From positions 375,091 through 439,090 of the forward strand of contig NZ_SJPT01000006.1 in assembly GCF_007860095.1 (NCBI RefSeq): a stretch of DNA of 64,000 bases, read 5' to 3'. The stretch is from Novipirellula galeiformis (GTDB lineage Bacteria > Planctomycetota > Planctomycetia > Pirellulales > Pirellulaceae). Each line of letters opens with the position of its first letter. Positions within the stretch are counted from its first letter, which is position 1. This document shows, piece after piece, positions 10,201-17,639 of the stretch. The notes under the pieces are model-generated. The model was not told where the DNA came from. It saw only the letters and a list, made by a program, of their open reading frames with translations, and did no database searches. The translations under genes were made by a program, and so were the position numbers.

Positions 10201-12216
10201 CCCTCCACCGCTGCCGGCAGCGCCCGTAGCCACGTTGCCAGTGATCGTTGAATTCGTGATCGTCAGCGATCCGTTTTCATTGTGGATCCCGCCGCCCCCC
10301 TCAACGGCTGCGTTCCCCGTGGCCGCATTATTGCGAATCGTTGCGTTGCGGATCGTGGCATTGTTGATCGCTGCGTTGGTCGTTGGCACGCTGCTCCCCA
10401 TCGGAACAATCTCCGCGGCCGCGACCGGCGCGGTGACGCGAAACGCCGTTCCATTGCCTAGGTCAATTCCGCCCGGTGCCGTGCCCATCGCTGCGGCATC
10501 GATCGCATCGGAGATCGACTTGTCGATCGTTTGCCCATGCAAGACGACTTCGCGGAAGTCCAAGGGGGCGAGGTTGTTGAATTGACGCGCCTCATCAGGA
10601 TTCGTCAAATCGAACGTGTAGGTCGTATCGAGATTGAACTCCGTACCGCTCGGGAATAATGCGGACGGATCGATGGCACCATTATCGGCCAGAGCCAAGA
10701 AGTGAGCGAGCGGTGGGACCCCTGCGGGAGGATTGGAACTGAAGGCCGAAGCGTCGCGTAGCTGCGTCGACGTCAGGTTCAAGAGGACCGGGCCGTACTT
10801 CGGTTGTCCCTCTAGAAAGTCCAAGAAACCGTCTTCGATCGTGACCCCGTCATCGGCAATGCTCGGCAGCACCGAGTCGATGGGCGCGAAACCGTTGGCC
10901 AAGCCACCCGCGCCGTCGAAGAAAGGTCCATCGCCTTGCTCAAGGATAGGCCGGGCTGCATTCCCGGCAAACTGGCCGTGAATATGGGCGGCATGAATGC
11001 CGCCAAACGCACTGACATCCTCCAGCCCTTCAGCGTCAATCACGACACGAACGGTCCGTGTGGTCGCGGTGGGGGAGGTGACCGTGACGGAGCCAGTCCC
11101 GGTGACACCCGATCCATTGAGTTCCGTGAACGTCAGCCCGAAGACTTCATTGGTTGAAACAGCGGCAACGTCGTTATAGATTCCGCCGCCCGCTGCGGCC
11201 GTGTTCCCATCGATCATGGTTCCATCGATCGTCAAAGAACCACTTGCCGAAGTCCAAACGCCGCCCCCTTCGACCGCTTGGTTATCATTGACCGTACCGC
11301 CGACGATCGCCACGACCGCGTTGCCGCCGACGTGAACTCCACCGCCGTTTCCAGGCGAGGCGGTCGCATTGACCAGACTGTTTCCATTGACATTGACGTT
11401 CGTCAGCGAAGCGTTCGATCCTGCCGTTGTCTCAATCCCACCGCCGGCACGGTTGGCCGTGTTCCCGGTGATCATCGAAGTAGCGATCTGAAGCGTACCG
11501 CCCGTTGCGTTAAAGATTGCCCCGCCGCTACCGGCGGTGCCCGATGCCGCGTTGCCGCTAAGGGTAGAGTCGACAAGACTCAACGTTCCGCCATCGTTAT
11601 AGATTGCGCCGCCACCCTGGGTTGCTGCGTCACCCGTCGCGGTGTTGCCCGAGAGCGTCACCGAATCGAGCGAAAGTGATTGGCCCGTCGCAACATAGAT
11701 TGCTCCCCCCACGGCTGCGACACCGTCTTTCAGCATCAACCCTTCAATGGAAACCGTGTTGGCAATTGTGGCGTCAGGGTTCGCGTCGATTGAGAAGATG
11801 CGAGCGGCGTTGTTGCCGCGGATCGTGATCTCGCTCGCGTCACCCAGTGAAATCCGCAGCGAATCCGTGATCGACAACTCGCTTCCGAGCGTGAGGGTCG
11901 ACAATCCTGCTGCGAACGTGATGGTGTCGATGGTTCCGGGGCCAGCCCCACCCGCAACGGTGTCGGCGTTAATGACCGCATTCATATTCGCTGCCTGAAT
12001 CGCCTCACGTAAACTCAGCATCCCGTCTTCAGCGACGATATCGTTGGCGGTGTCCACGGTGTAACTTGCCAGCACTCGGCGGGCTTCGAGTTGTTCACCC
12101 AGCAGACGACGAATGTGTGAGCGTTTTCCCGCCGCGTTGGATTTCCTGTGCCGTCCCGCGACGGTTTTGTTTCGCGCTGGAAATGGGAACAGACTGGTGG
12201 AAGCGAAGCTGAGCAT
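7258..12216 (-). CDS. Giant secreted beta-helix protein with Calx-beta and dockerin domains
   Basis: About 1652 residues. The start is placed at the ATG at 12216, with a TGGGAGA ribosome-binding site 6 bases upstream, rather than at the upstream end of the open frame. Residues about 35-50 (RRLLGEQLEARRVLAS) match the planctomycete LEPR-XLL sorting motif. Then come long right-handed beta-helix repeats rich in SGNTA, GGG and GGGI. A CHRD-like insert (FGGIHAAHIHGQFAG, DNA about 10,550-11,130) follows, then more helix repeats, a choice-of-anchor-type end (LNAGVA...DQRG), a Calx-beta domain (about 1262-1368) and a type I dockerin-like pair (DTNGSGETTALDAV, DVNRDNKVSALDAL, about 1493-1552). A surface or adhesion role is likely. 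One 151-residue internal module is repeated almost exactly. Confidence 0.9.
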   Translation of the reverse strand: MLSFASTSLFPFPARNKTVAGRHRKSNAAGKRSHIRRLLGEQLEARRVLASYTVDTANDIVAEDGMLSLREAIQAANMNAVINADTVAGGAGPGTIDTITFAAGLSTLTLGSELSITDSLRISLGDASEITIRGNNAARIFSIDANPDATIANTVSIEGLMLKDGVAAVGGAIYVATGQSLSLDSVTLSGNTATGDAATQGGGAIYNDGGTLSLVDSTLSGNAASGTAGSGGAIFNATGGTLQIATSMITGNTANRAGGGIETTAGSNASLTNVNVNGNSLVNATASPGNGGGVHVGGNAVVAIVGGTVNDNQAVEGGGVWTSASGSLTIDGTMIDGNTAAAGGGIYNDVAAVSTNEVFGLTFTELNGSGVTGTGSVTVTSPTATTRTVRVVIDAEGLEDVSAFGGIHAAHIHGQFAGNAARPILEQGDGPFFDGAGGLANGFAPIDSVLPSIADDGVTIEDGFLDFLEGQPKYGPVLLNLTSTQLRDASAFSSNPPAGVPPLAHFLALADNGAIDPSALFPSGTEFNLDTTYTFDLTNPDEARQFNNLAPLDFREVVLHGQTIDKSISDAIDAAAMGTAPGGIDLGNGTAFRVTAPVAAAEIVPMGSSVPTTNAAINNATIRNATIRNNAATGNAAVEGGGGIHNENGSLTITNSTITGNVATGAAGSGGGIINVGGTVSVTNSEISGNTANRAGGGIETTSGSTVTLNGVTLDTNSAGVDIGAGATPAPGNGGGLHVSGDGTVNVTGGTVSGNRAALEGGGLWNDSGTMTIDGTTISGNTASGDAADDGGGGIFNNGGTLIINGGAVSMNVADGSSGSGGGILNLGGSTTVTNSEISGNTANRAGGGIETTSGSTVTLDGVTLDTNSAGVDIGVGATPAPGNGGGLHVSGDGTVTVTGGTVSGNVAAQEGGGLWNDSGLMTISGTSLLGNTANAGNNTNNDQGGGGIFNNGGTLAISGATIRGNISVVNAGNGGGVMTVGGTVTINNTALSENVAARAGGAIENNAGEVTLTNVILGGELNAGNTAGINGGAVHLSGQAMLSVLESTVASNTAANEGGGLWNSAAGTIHVVRSTLSGNTAQDGGGIFNDGTTGDITIANSTIAANSATNLGGGIASEGGKLTLTSVTLAGNTAAAGGGIATQGGDFTATNTLVANNNAATGADALGTINSGGNNLFGDSSGVTLLGTSSSDIIDVDAGLGMLDDNGGTTQTIALLDASPALNAGVAAGLSIDQRGVARPQGLAIDIGAFESSLGGAVGKALLSIAATDAIKKEGDSGLTPFTFTVTRSGNTDVEATVDYAVTGTGLHQATADDFKNGVFPSGTIEFAQGELSQTLTIYVRGDTAVEIYDRFRVTLDNPSATAETIDATANGTILDDDLVIPSLNIIIPHQVEGGQTIPGDGSTNAILFQSLTDTVVSVTPVGTAVINERILIFDTHIQLISTMHGTIATADLEAGGVYAIVFEPQSFDRIFAIRTSTGSGTLSQAAPTNILQPTDTNGSGETTALDAVIVINAIDRNHGTQGEQVIPRFLDVNRDNKVSALDALQIINHLNRIGSGLVQTDAHGESIPMLITNDSTLQTQSASQRDDAVDALFRNSSSESTGSSFVDPSSPTIDPPSIHSTANLDAVDEAMEEDEFGSNSVLQDPIELLV
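9521..10173 (-). repeat. Two near-identical intragenic modules (453-bp period)
   Basis: The segment 9521-9720 matches 9974-10173 with only a few substitutions, at exactly 453 bp = 151 codons spacing. It encodes the ISGNTANRAGGGIETT... to VSGDGTV(T/N)VTGG part of the beta-helix. The DNA-level match is much higher than between other helix rungs, so the duplication is recent or has been homogenised. Confidence 0.85.
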
Positions 12217-13114
12217 GATGTTCTCCCAGAGGTGTTTACGGTTTCCGTTGAAATAGGTGTTCCGGACCCCCATTAGAGCGGGGTTTGTCTGGGGATGCAT
12301 CCCATTTCGTACACAATCGCAGCAGGGAGAGAGGCAAAAGGAACCAAATTTGTTGTTTGGCAAACGATGTACCGTCGTCCAGTGCCGCCTGGTTTGGTCG
12401 CTGGCAAGCGAGTGATTGGGCATCAGAAGCGCCGTTGGACGCGAGTTCAGGCGGAGTTTGTCTGGGAGTCTGCGGCCCCGGTGGGCAACGAGGTCGTTGT
12501 CGTCGCAGAAGCGGAGGATATCCCGTGATATCCCGAAGCGTTTGGGCAGGGCGAATTCCGTCAGCGGGACGTCCGAGCCAAAGTTCGCCGTCGCGAGAGC
12601 GAAGCGGTGATACTTGAAGCGGTGTTACTCGAAGCGGACTTCGTGGCGCCGCGATCGATCCATCGACGCGAATCGCTCCGGCCGCGGTGAGAACCGTTCG
12701 TTCAGCCGAGACTGAGCGATCTCGGTTGCCAACAGCGTCTGTGCGGCTTACTGAAACGCGATGCTCGAAAAGCCGCTTCGCTTCAGCCATCACTATCTCA
12801 ACCACCACTATCTCAACCACCACGCCCGCTCGTTTCGGTTCACCAGTCTCCGTATCGCATCGGTGGGCGAGGGCGTCCAACCTATCGGGTCCGAAGCGTT
12901 CGGCCGATATTCGGCAGTTAGATATTCGGAAGCTAAACAACAACGCGGTTGAGTGGGATCCTTGCTTCATTCAATGAATATGGACGGATCGCACTGAAAG
13001 CGATTTCGGGATATCTTGGGCGCCGCGATGACGGACACGGTCGCGTCAAAATCCATTATCGTGGAATCTCTTTCAATTCATTGCAAATAAATGCGTAGAA
13101 CTGGTGAGCGTTAG
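12217..13114. other. Divergent intergenic region between beta-helix and channel genes
   Basis: About 900 bp between two divergently transcribed genes, so it must hold both promoters; no clear -35/-10 pair could be picked out. A small 15-bp tandem repeat (CACTATCTCAACCAC-type units) lies around 12,787-12,825. Open frames on both strands here are arginine-rich and lack start signals, and none is called. Confidence 0.55.
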
Positions 13115-14215
13115 GTGAGTGATCAAAGGTTGCAGGAAGCACTGACCCGTCTGGGATCTGTCGGGATCGCCAAGTTGTCTTTGGACGAAATCGTTGCCGT
13201 TCGCACCCGGGTGCGCTCGGCGATGGACCAAATGACCGAACAAGTCGATGCAGATGTTCAGTCGATAAGTCGTTTGATTGCCGATGGCGACGTGTTCGCC
13301 TTCCAGGCCGCGAAGCGTTTGGCGGCGAAGCATCAGGTTCGTGCGGAATACCTTGTTTCGCTGGATGAAAGCCTGAGCAACTTTTATCAGCGTCGGTACA
13401 TGGAAAATGGCATGGCCGAGCGCATGGGCGGCCGCCGCATGCTGATGCTGTTTGAAGCATTGATCTTGGTTCTGATCGTGCTTGTTCTGGGGTTGCTGAT
13501 GTACGATCTAGCGGCCGGACCCGATTCGTCGCGGCCCGCTTTTTTGTCGAGCAGTTCGATTTTCGCAGTGGACGCTTTTTGTTGCGCGATCTTCATGGGC
13601 GAGTTCGTGCTTCGTCTGCGGAGTGCCGATTCCAAGCGATACGTCTGGAAGCATCATTGGGTTGATTTCGTCACCTCGATCCCCGTGCCCGGCGAAGCGC
13701 AATTGGCAAGGTTTGGTCGCTTTGCCCGGCTGGCGCGTTTCGCGCGTCTGCTGCGTCTGCTTCGATTCGCTCGTTTGTTCTTCTTTTTGTGGCGAGGTTT
13801 GGACAAGCTACAAGACGTGATGGACGTCAAGGTGATGAAGAAGACGATTCGGTGGGCAGTCTTCGCGACGTTCGCCGGCGCGATTCTGATTTACAAGATT
13901 GAAGGCGGATCGGCAGCCAACTCTGAAAACGCGGTGTCCACGTTCGGACAATCAGCGTGGTGGAGTTTTACAACCGTCTTGACCGGAGGGTTTGGCGATA
14001 TTCACAATCCCGAATCCATCAGCGGTCAAGTTCTGACGGGTTTTTTAGTCGTGATCGGCATGGTGCTAGTTGGGGTGTTCACCGCCACATTGACGTCCAT
14101 CTTCGTCGGCGAGCGTCAGGACGATGAGGATGTCAGTCTCGATCAGATTGTCGCGAAGCTCGATGAACTCACGCGACTTCAGGCGGCAAACGGCGATTCA
14201 GAACGCCAAGCCTGA
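13115..14215 (+). CDS. Voltage-gated-type ion channel (potassium channel superfamily)
   Basis: 366 residues with a GTG start at 13115. Residues 1-100 are a soluble, partly helical domain. Membrane segments follow at about 109-129 (S1), 147-167 (S2), 180-190 (S3), an arginine-rich S4 at about 199-226 (arginines every third residue: RFGRFARLARFARLLRLLR), S5 at 245-261 and S6 at 305-330. The pore loop reads TTVLTGGFGD (286-295), close to the potassium selectivity filter TxGYGD but with GGFGD. The C-terminal tail is acidic and may form a coiled coil. The protein probably conducts cations in response to membrane potential; selectivity for potassium is inferred. It stands alone, divergent from the beta-helix gene. 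Confidence 0.85.
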   Translation: MSDQRLQEALTRLGSVGIAKLSLDEIVAVRTRVRSAMDQMTEQVDADVQSISRLIADGDVFAFQAAKRLAAKHQVRAEYLVSLDESLSNFYQRRYMENGMAERMGGRRMLMLFEALILVLIVLVLGLLMYDLAAGPDSSRPAFLSSSSIFAVDAFCCAIFMGEFVLRLRSADSKRYVWKHHWVDFVTSIPVPGEAQLARFGRFARLARFARLLRLLRFARLFFFLWRGLDKLQDVMDVKVMKKTIRWAVFATFAGAILIYKIEGGSAANSENAVSTFGQSAWWSFTTVLTGGFGDIHNPESISGQVLTGFLVVIGMVLVGVFTATLTSIFVGERQDDEDVSLDQIVAKLDELTRLQAANGDSERQA

Positions 14216-14640
14216 CCCATCTCCGGCCCGTCGGGCCTATCAGACCGCCACATCTCCGCCCCAACGGGGCAGCCCTAACGCGTTGTCGTCCTGCGGCCAA
14301 GCAGCGTCTGACCAGTCAGACGCGGGCGTCGAAACGAATCGCGATCGGTGATGTTCGGTCGTCGCAGCCGTGAAGCGGCGGCGTGGATTAGGACCGCCCC
14401 GTTGGGGCTTGGTTGGATCGGGGGCACGTAAATCCCAGGGCGTTGCCCTGGGCTGACCCAGCGCCGGCCCGTCGGGCCTACCAGACCGTCACACCTCCGC
14501 CCCAACGGGGCAGCCCTATGTCAGCCCAGGCCCACGGCCTGGGGAATCAACGACAATCGCCTAAACAGCCCCAACGGGGCGGCCCTAACGCTTCGTCGTC
14601 ATGCTGCCAAGCAGCGTCTGACTAGCCAGTCGCGGACGTT
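14216..14640. repeat. Cluster of palindromic dispersed repeats (GCCCCAACGGGGC family)
   Basis: The 13-base palindrome GCCCCAACGGGGC occurs at 14258-14270, 14499-14511 and 14568-14580, and its reverse form GCCCCGTTGGGGC at 14396-14408. Neighbouring palindromes (GGCCCGTCGGGCC, and CGTCTGAC...AGACG) and longer shared blocks such as GCCAAGCAGCGTCTGAC also recur. The arrangement resembles several REP-like elements in direct and inverted order just downstream of the channel gene. No protein-coding signal is seen. Confidence 0.8.
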
Positions 14641-14720
14641 GAGATTGCTCCACGCTCCGGCTGAACCGACAGGTCCTCCATCGCCCTCGAGAGCAGCTTA
14701 GGGACAATGTGTTCAAACTG

Positions 14721-16028
14721 CTAATCAAACGATTGACCTGCTCCCGATTTGTCTCGTTCGGCGCCTAAGTTTACAAGGGATTCCAGAATCCCAATGTCCC
14801 GTAGATCCGCGAGCACGTCGCGGACAAAATCGATCAGTGGAGCCTGCCAGTCTTCGTGAGCCAGCACCGAAACAAGGGGTTTGGATATTTTGGCGATACT
14901 GTAATCCGAGTCAACTGGATCGAAAAACACCCAGTCGGGATTGCGCTCGGACAACTGCATTCGGCTCATGCTGAAAATGTCGCGAACCATCAAGTGCGCT
15001 TTGCAGTTCTTGGGATAAGTACTAATTGATACGCATACATCGTCGACCTCCACCTTGGCAGAAACAGACACTTCACCAAGTTGGTTATTGACGCATCGGG
15101 CACTAACGCCGTGTTCAATCCCCACCGTACGATCGAAGTAAGGTGATGTCGGAGTACGGATATCTACGAATTCAATCCCAGTGTCTCGAGAAACTTGTTC
15201 AAACTGACGAGCCAAGTCCTTCACCTTTTGCGAACAGGATGGGCCAATCGCAGCTAGAGCCCTCAAGAGTGCGATGTCGTCGAGTTCTAGTCGTGATGTC
15301 GTCATATCCGTCGTGTCCCATAGTCGGTTGCGAATGAAGCCCAGCATGTGTTCCGCGAAAGAATGCTCTGTTGGCGGCAGTAAGTTGTCGGCCAATGCGT
15401 CCTGCACCACCATCGCCAAGTCCGTCCACGTAATGCAGCTCCAGGTCTGGGTAAGGCCATCAGGAATTTTACCTGAACTGTTTCGGATCGAAAGCACAAA
15501 CCCACCGACGTATTCCACAGATTGTTTGGCAAGCCATGCATCGTAGTTGACGAGTTGACTCACCATTTCGGGATCGCTCGATGGCTCCTCCAAGCCTTCC
15601 TCGCCCCAGCGCTGACGACTGCTTTCATGCAGTGGTGCAGCGACCTTGATCTCAACGGTCCACAGGACGATCTGCGTTTCGTCCACGTCTTCGTCTGTAC
15701 GGAAGCCCTCGATGCGAAGGTCGTCTCGCTTGGAACCGATCGACTGTTCCGTTTCCATCTGCCACGTAAGTTCGTCAACGACACCCACCGGAACGCCAAC
15801 CTGTTGGGCCATCCACCGCAACACATTGTTGCGTAAAACGGGACAGCCGATCAGGACGCCGCATAACATCTCGGCGCATTGCCGCTCTCGCATCGGGCGA
15901 TCAGGTGCCTGTGGATCACGAATCAGCCGCTCGAACATGTTATTTTTCGGAGGCGGAATATGAACGTGAACATTGAGTGCCTCAGGTGGACTTTGGATTA
16001 ACAGCAACGGCAGCTTTATCGATTGCAT
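14721..16028 (-). CDS. PD-(D/E)XK-type protein, possible nuclease
   Basis: 435 residues. Residues 101-128 contain a plausible PD-(D/E)XK active-site pattern: Asp103 in RDDLRI, then Glu126-Ile-Lys128 in LWTVEIK, which in that superfamily coordinates metal for DNA cleavage. The rest has no repeats or membrane segments; the C-terminal half could be a specificity or dimerisation domain. The start overlaps the end of the upstream receiver-domain gene by 13 bp, so the two are translationally coupled. An alternative start is Met31. It sits immediately beside mcrBC, which favours a role in DNA defence, but this is inference and the family was not identified. Confidence 0.7.
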   Translation of the reverse strand: MQSIKLPLLLIQSPPEALNVHVHIPPPKNNMFERLIRDPQAPDRPMRERQCAEMLCGVLIGCPVLRNNVLRWMAQQVGVPVGVVDELTWQMETEQSIGSKRDDLRIEGFRTDEDVDETQIVLWTVEIKVAAPLHESSRQRWGEEGLEEPSSDPEMVSQLVNYDAWLAKQSVEYVGGFVLSIRNSSGKIPDGLTQTWSCITWTDLAMVVQDALADNLLPPTEHSFAEHMLGFIRNRLWDTTDMTTSRLELDDIALLRALAAIGPSCSQKVKDLARQFEQVSRDTGIEFVDIRTPTSPYFDRTVGIEHGVSARCVNNQLGEVSVSAKVEVDDVCVSISTYPKNCKAHLMVRDIFSMSRMQLSERNPDWVFFDPVDSDYSIAKISKPLVSVLAHEDWQAPLIDFVRDVLADLRDIGILESLVNLGAERDKSGAGQSFD

Positions 16029-16315
16029 GCCAGCACCTTCTCCATGGCGGTGAGCGCGGTAGGCATCTTCGTTCTCGCCGATACGTTTTCCGAGTGAACC
16101 TGCATCACCGTCGGCACACAGTCGTGTAGCGCCACCTGCTCGTCGGACAAAAACACTACATCATAGCCAGTCCCGCGATCATCGTCGCCGAGATCGTGAT
16201 CCAAGCTAATCGCCGTCACGTCGCCGGATTGCAATAATTTAATCGCCTCGTCTGGCCAATAGACACGAGCCCAACCCTCTGGCGTGACCCGTTCGTCATC
16301 AAGATAGATCTTCAT
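16016..16315 (-). CDS. Cyclic-phosphate-processing receiver domain protein
   Basis: 99 residues from the ATG at 16315; the open frame extends further upstream, but MKIYLDDER is the natural N terminus of the family. The motifs MKIYLDDERVTPEGW, ISLDHDLGDD, RGTGYDVVF and VHSEN are those of the stand-alone 'cyclic-phosphate processing receiver' domain, a response-regulator fold predicted to act on cyclic-phosphate RNA ends or nucleotides in defence and RNA-repair operons. It is the first gene of a two-gene operon with the PD-(D/E)XK gene (13-bp overlap). Enzymatic activity is a family prediction, not shown here. Confidence 0.85.
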   Translation of the reverse strand: MKIYLDDERVTPEGWARVYWPDEAIKLLQSGDVTAISLDHDLGDDDRGTGYDVVFLSDEQVALHDCVPTVMQVHSENVSARTKMPTALTAMEKVLACNR

Positions 16316-16514
16316 TTCGTTTCCAACCAATGGAACTTGTCGGCACTCAGTTCCGACTCGCCACCCCTCAATACGCGACCAACTTACCATCATTCGGGAT
16401 GCCGATATCCACGTCCATGTCGACTGTACTAAAGCTCATCGAGCAGACACCGCAGTTCGTGAGCGTGTCCGTGAATGTCACCGATGATGTCGTCGCTACT
16501 TACGCTTGGTTCAC

Positions 16515-17639
16515 TTAATGTCCGAGTGAAGCGGCTTCTGCGGCATCGTCCCATCCGGCCTTTAAGATCTGAAGCAACCGCTTTTCGATTTGTTGCCAAG
16601 GCTGATTGAGATCCAGCGAGCGAACCCGAACGTCATGCCCCAGAATGGAAAAGTGGTAGTCGATCGCTTCGTTGACCGTCGGGTACAGCAACATTCCCTT
16701 CACCTTGCTCCATCCTGGCTGCACGCTCTGATGGTTCAGGTAGGCGAGCAACTGGTAAAGATGGTTTGATCGTAAACCACCACCGTCGTAAACAGAGGCA
16801 CCCGATGTCGTGGCACCGTCCTTATAGAATTTGCATTCGATGATCAGTTTGTGGTCGAATAGGTCGATCGTCACATCCGTTTCCATCTTCGGCAGCACTG
16901 ACTCTGCCCCGTCAAATCCTTTTGCGTTCCATGGTACCTGCTTCTTGCTGACTTTGGCATGTGGAAGATGGAATTGAGCAAACCCCTTGATGAAGTCCTC
17001 AAAAAGTCGATTCATTGTGTTGCGGGTTCGGAGGAGATCACGAAATCTTTTCTTCTCTCCAGATTGAGTCGGCAACGAAAGCTTCATCAACATGCGGCAG
17101 AGGTCGATCGGTATCCGGTAATGATTCGTGTTCCGCGTCAATCGAACTTGCTGAAAGCTTGTCGGCGAAACTTGAATGGGGGTGACACCGCGAAACAGAG
17201 TCTCAGATAGGCTCACTAATTCACGGTTCTTTTTCGTCAAAGCATCTCCGCTGGCAAGTAGCATTCGACATGTCGCGTGAATGATTTGGTTTGCTGGTGT
17301 GTCAATCGACAGTTCGTCGAAATGGCAAATCATCGACCCCCGGAGTTGCGTTAGCCTTCGACGACTTGCAAAGAAGTCGATTCGCCCGCGAAGTCTCGAC
17401 GATTCCTCTTCGACGTCTTGGTAACGGCGATCCATTCCGTATCGCGGCACTCGTAGCAGTCGCTGACTGAGCACCAGTGCAATCAAATTCAATGCATCTG
17501 GACATTCATCGGCACCAACCGGAACATCACCAGCGAACTTCGCTTGTTCATGAGCATAGGCAAGTAAATAGTAGATGTTTTGGATCGGTATTTGACTCGC
17601 CTCAATTACCGCTCCAATCGCCGCTGGATGGATTGTCAT
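16515..17639 (-). CDS. mcrC: McrC-like subunit of a type IV (McrBC) restriction system
   Basis: 374 residues starting at the ATG at 17639, which overlaps the mcrB stop in an ATGA, a typical coupling signal. The N terminus IPIQNIYYLLAYAHE is characteristic of McrC, and a PD-(D/E)XK site appears as ETDVTIDLFDHKLIIECKFYK (Asp, then Glu-Cys-Lys) near residue 250. In McrBC systems this subunit supplies the DNA-cleaving activity while McrB recognises modified DNA and hydrolyses GTP. Upstream in-frame codons are ignored because they would overlap mcrB deeply. Confidence 0.9.
   Translation of the reverse strand: MTIHPAAIGAVIEASQIPIQNIYYLLAYAHEQAKFAGDVPVGADECPDALNLIALVLSQRLLRVPRYGMDRRYQDVEEESSRLRGRIDFFASRRRLTQLRGSMICHFDELSIDTPANQIIHATCRMLLASGDALTKKNRELVSLSETLFRGVTPIQVSPTSFQQVRLTRNTNHYRIPIDLCRMLMKLSLPTQSGEKKRFRDLLRTRNTMNRLFEDFIKGFAQFHLPHAKVSKKQVPWNAKGFDGAESVLPKMETDVTIDLFDHKLIIECKFYKDGATTSGASVYDGGGLRSNHLYQLLAYLNHQSVQPGWSKVKGMLLYPTVNEAIDYHFSILGHDVRVRSLDLNQPWQQIEKRLLQILKAGWDDAAEAASLGH

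Noticed and set aside
8588..10585. Two long plus-strand open frames (about 266 and 397 codons) opposite the beta-helix gene
   Set aside because: Both are Pro/Val-rich mirror images of the repeated beta-helix coding sequence; they have no start signals and no protein family character.
12236..12970. A 244-codon minus-strand frame upstream of the beta-helix gene
   Set aside because: It overlaps the proposed leader region, has a low-complexity Arg-rich translation, and lacks a start signal.
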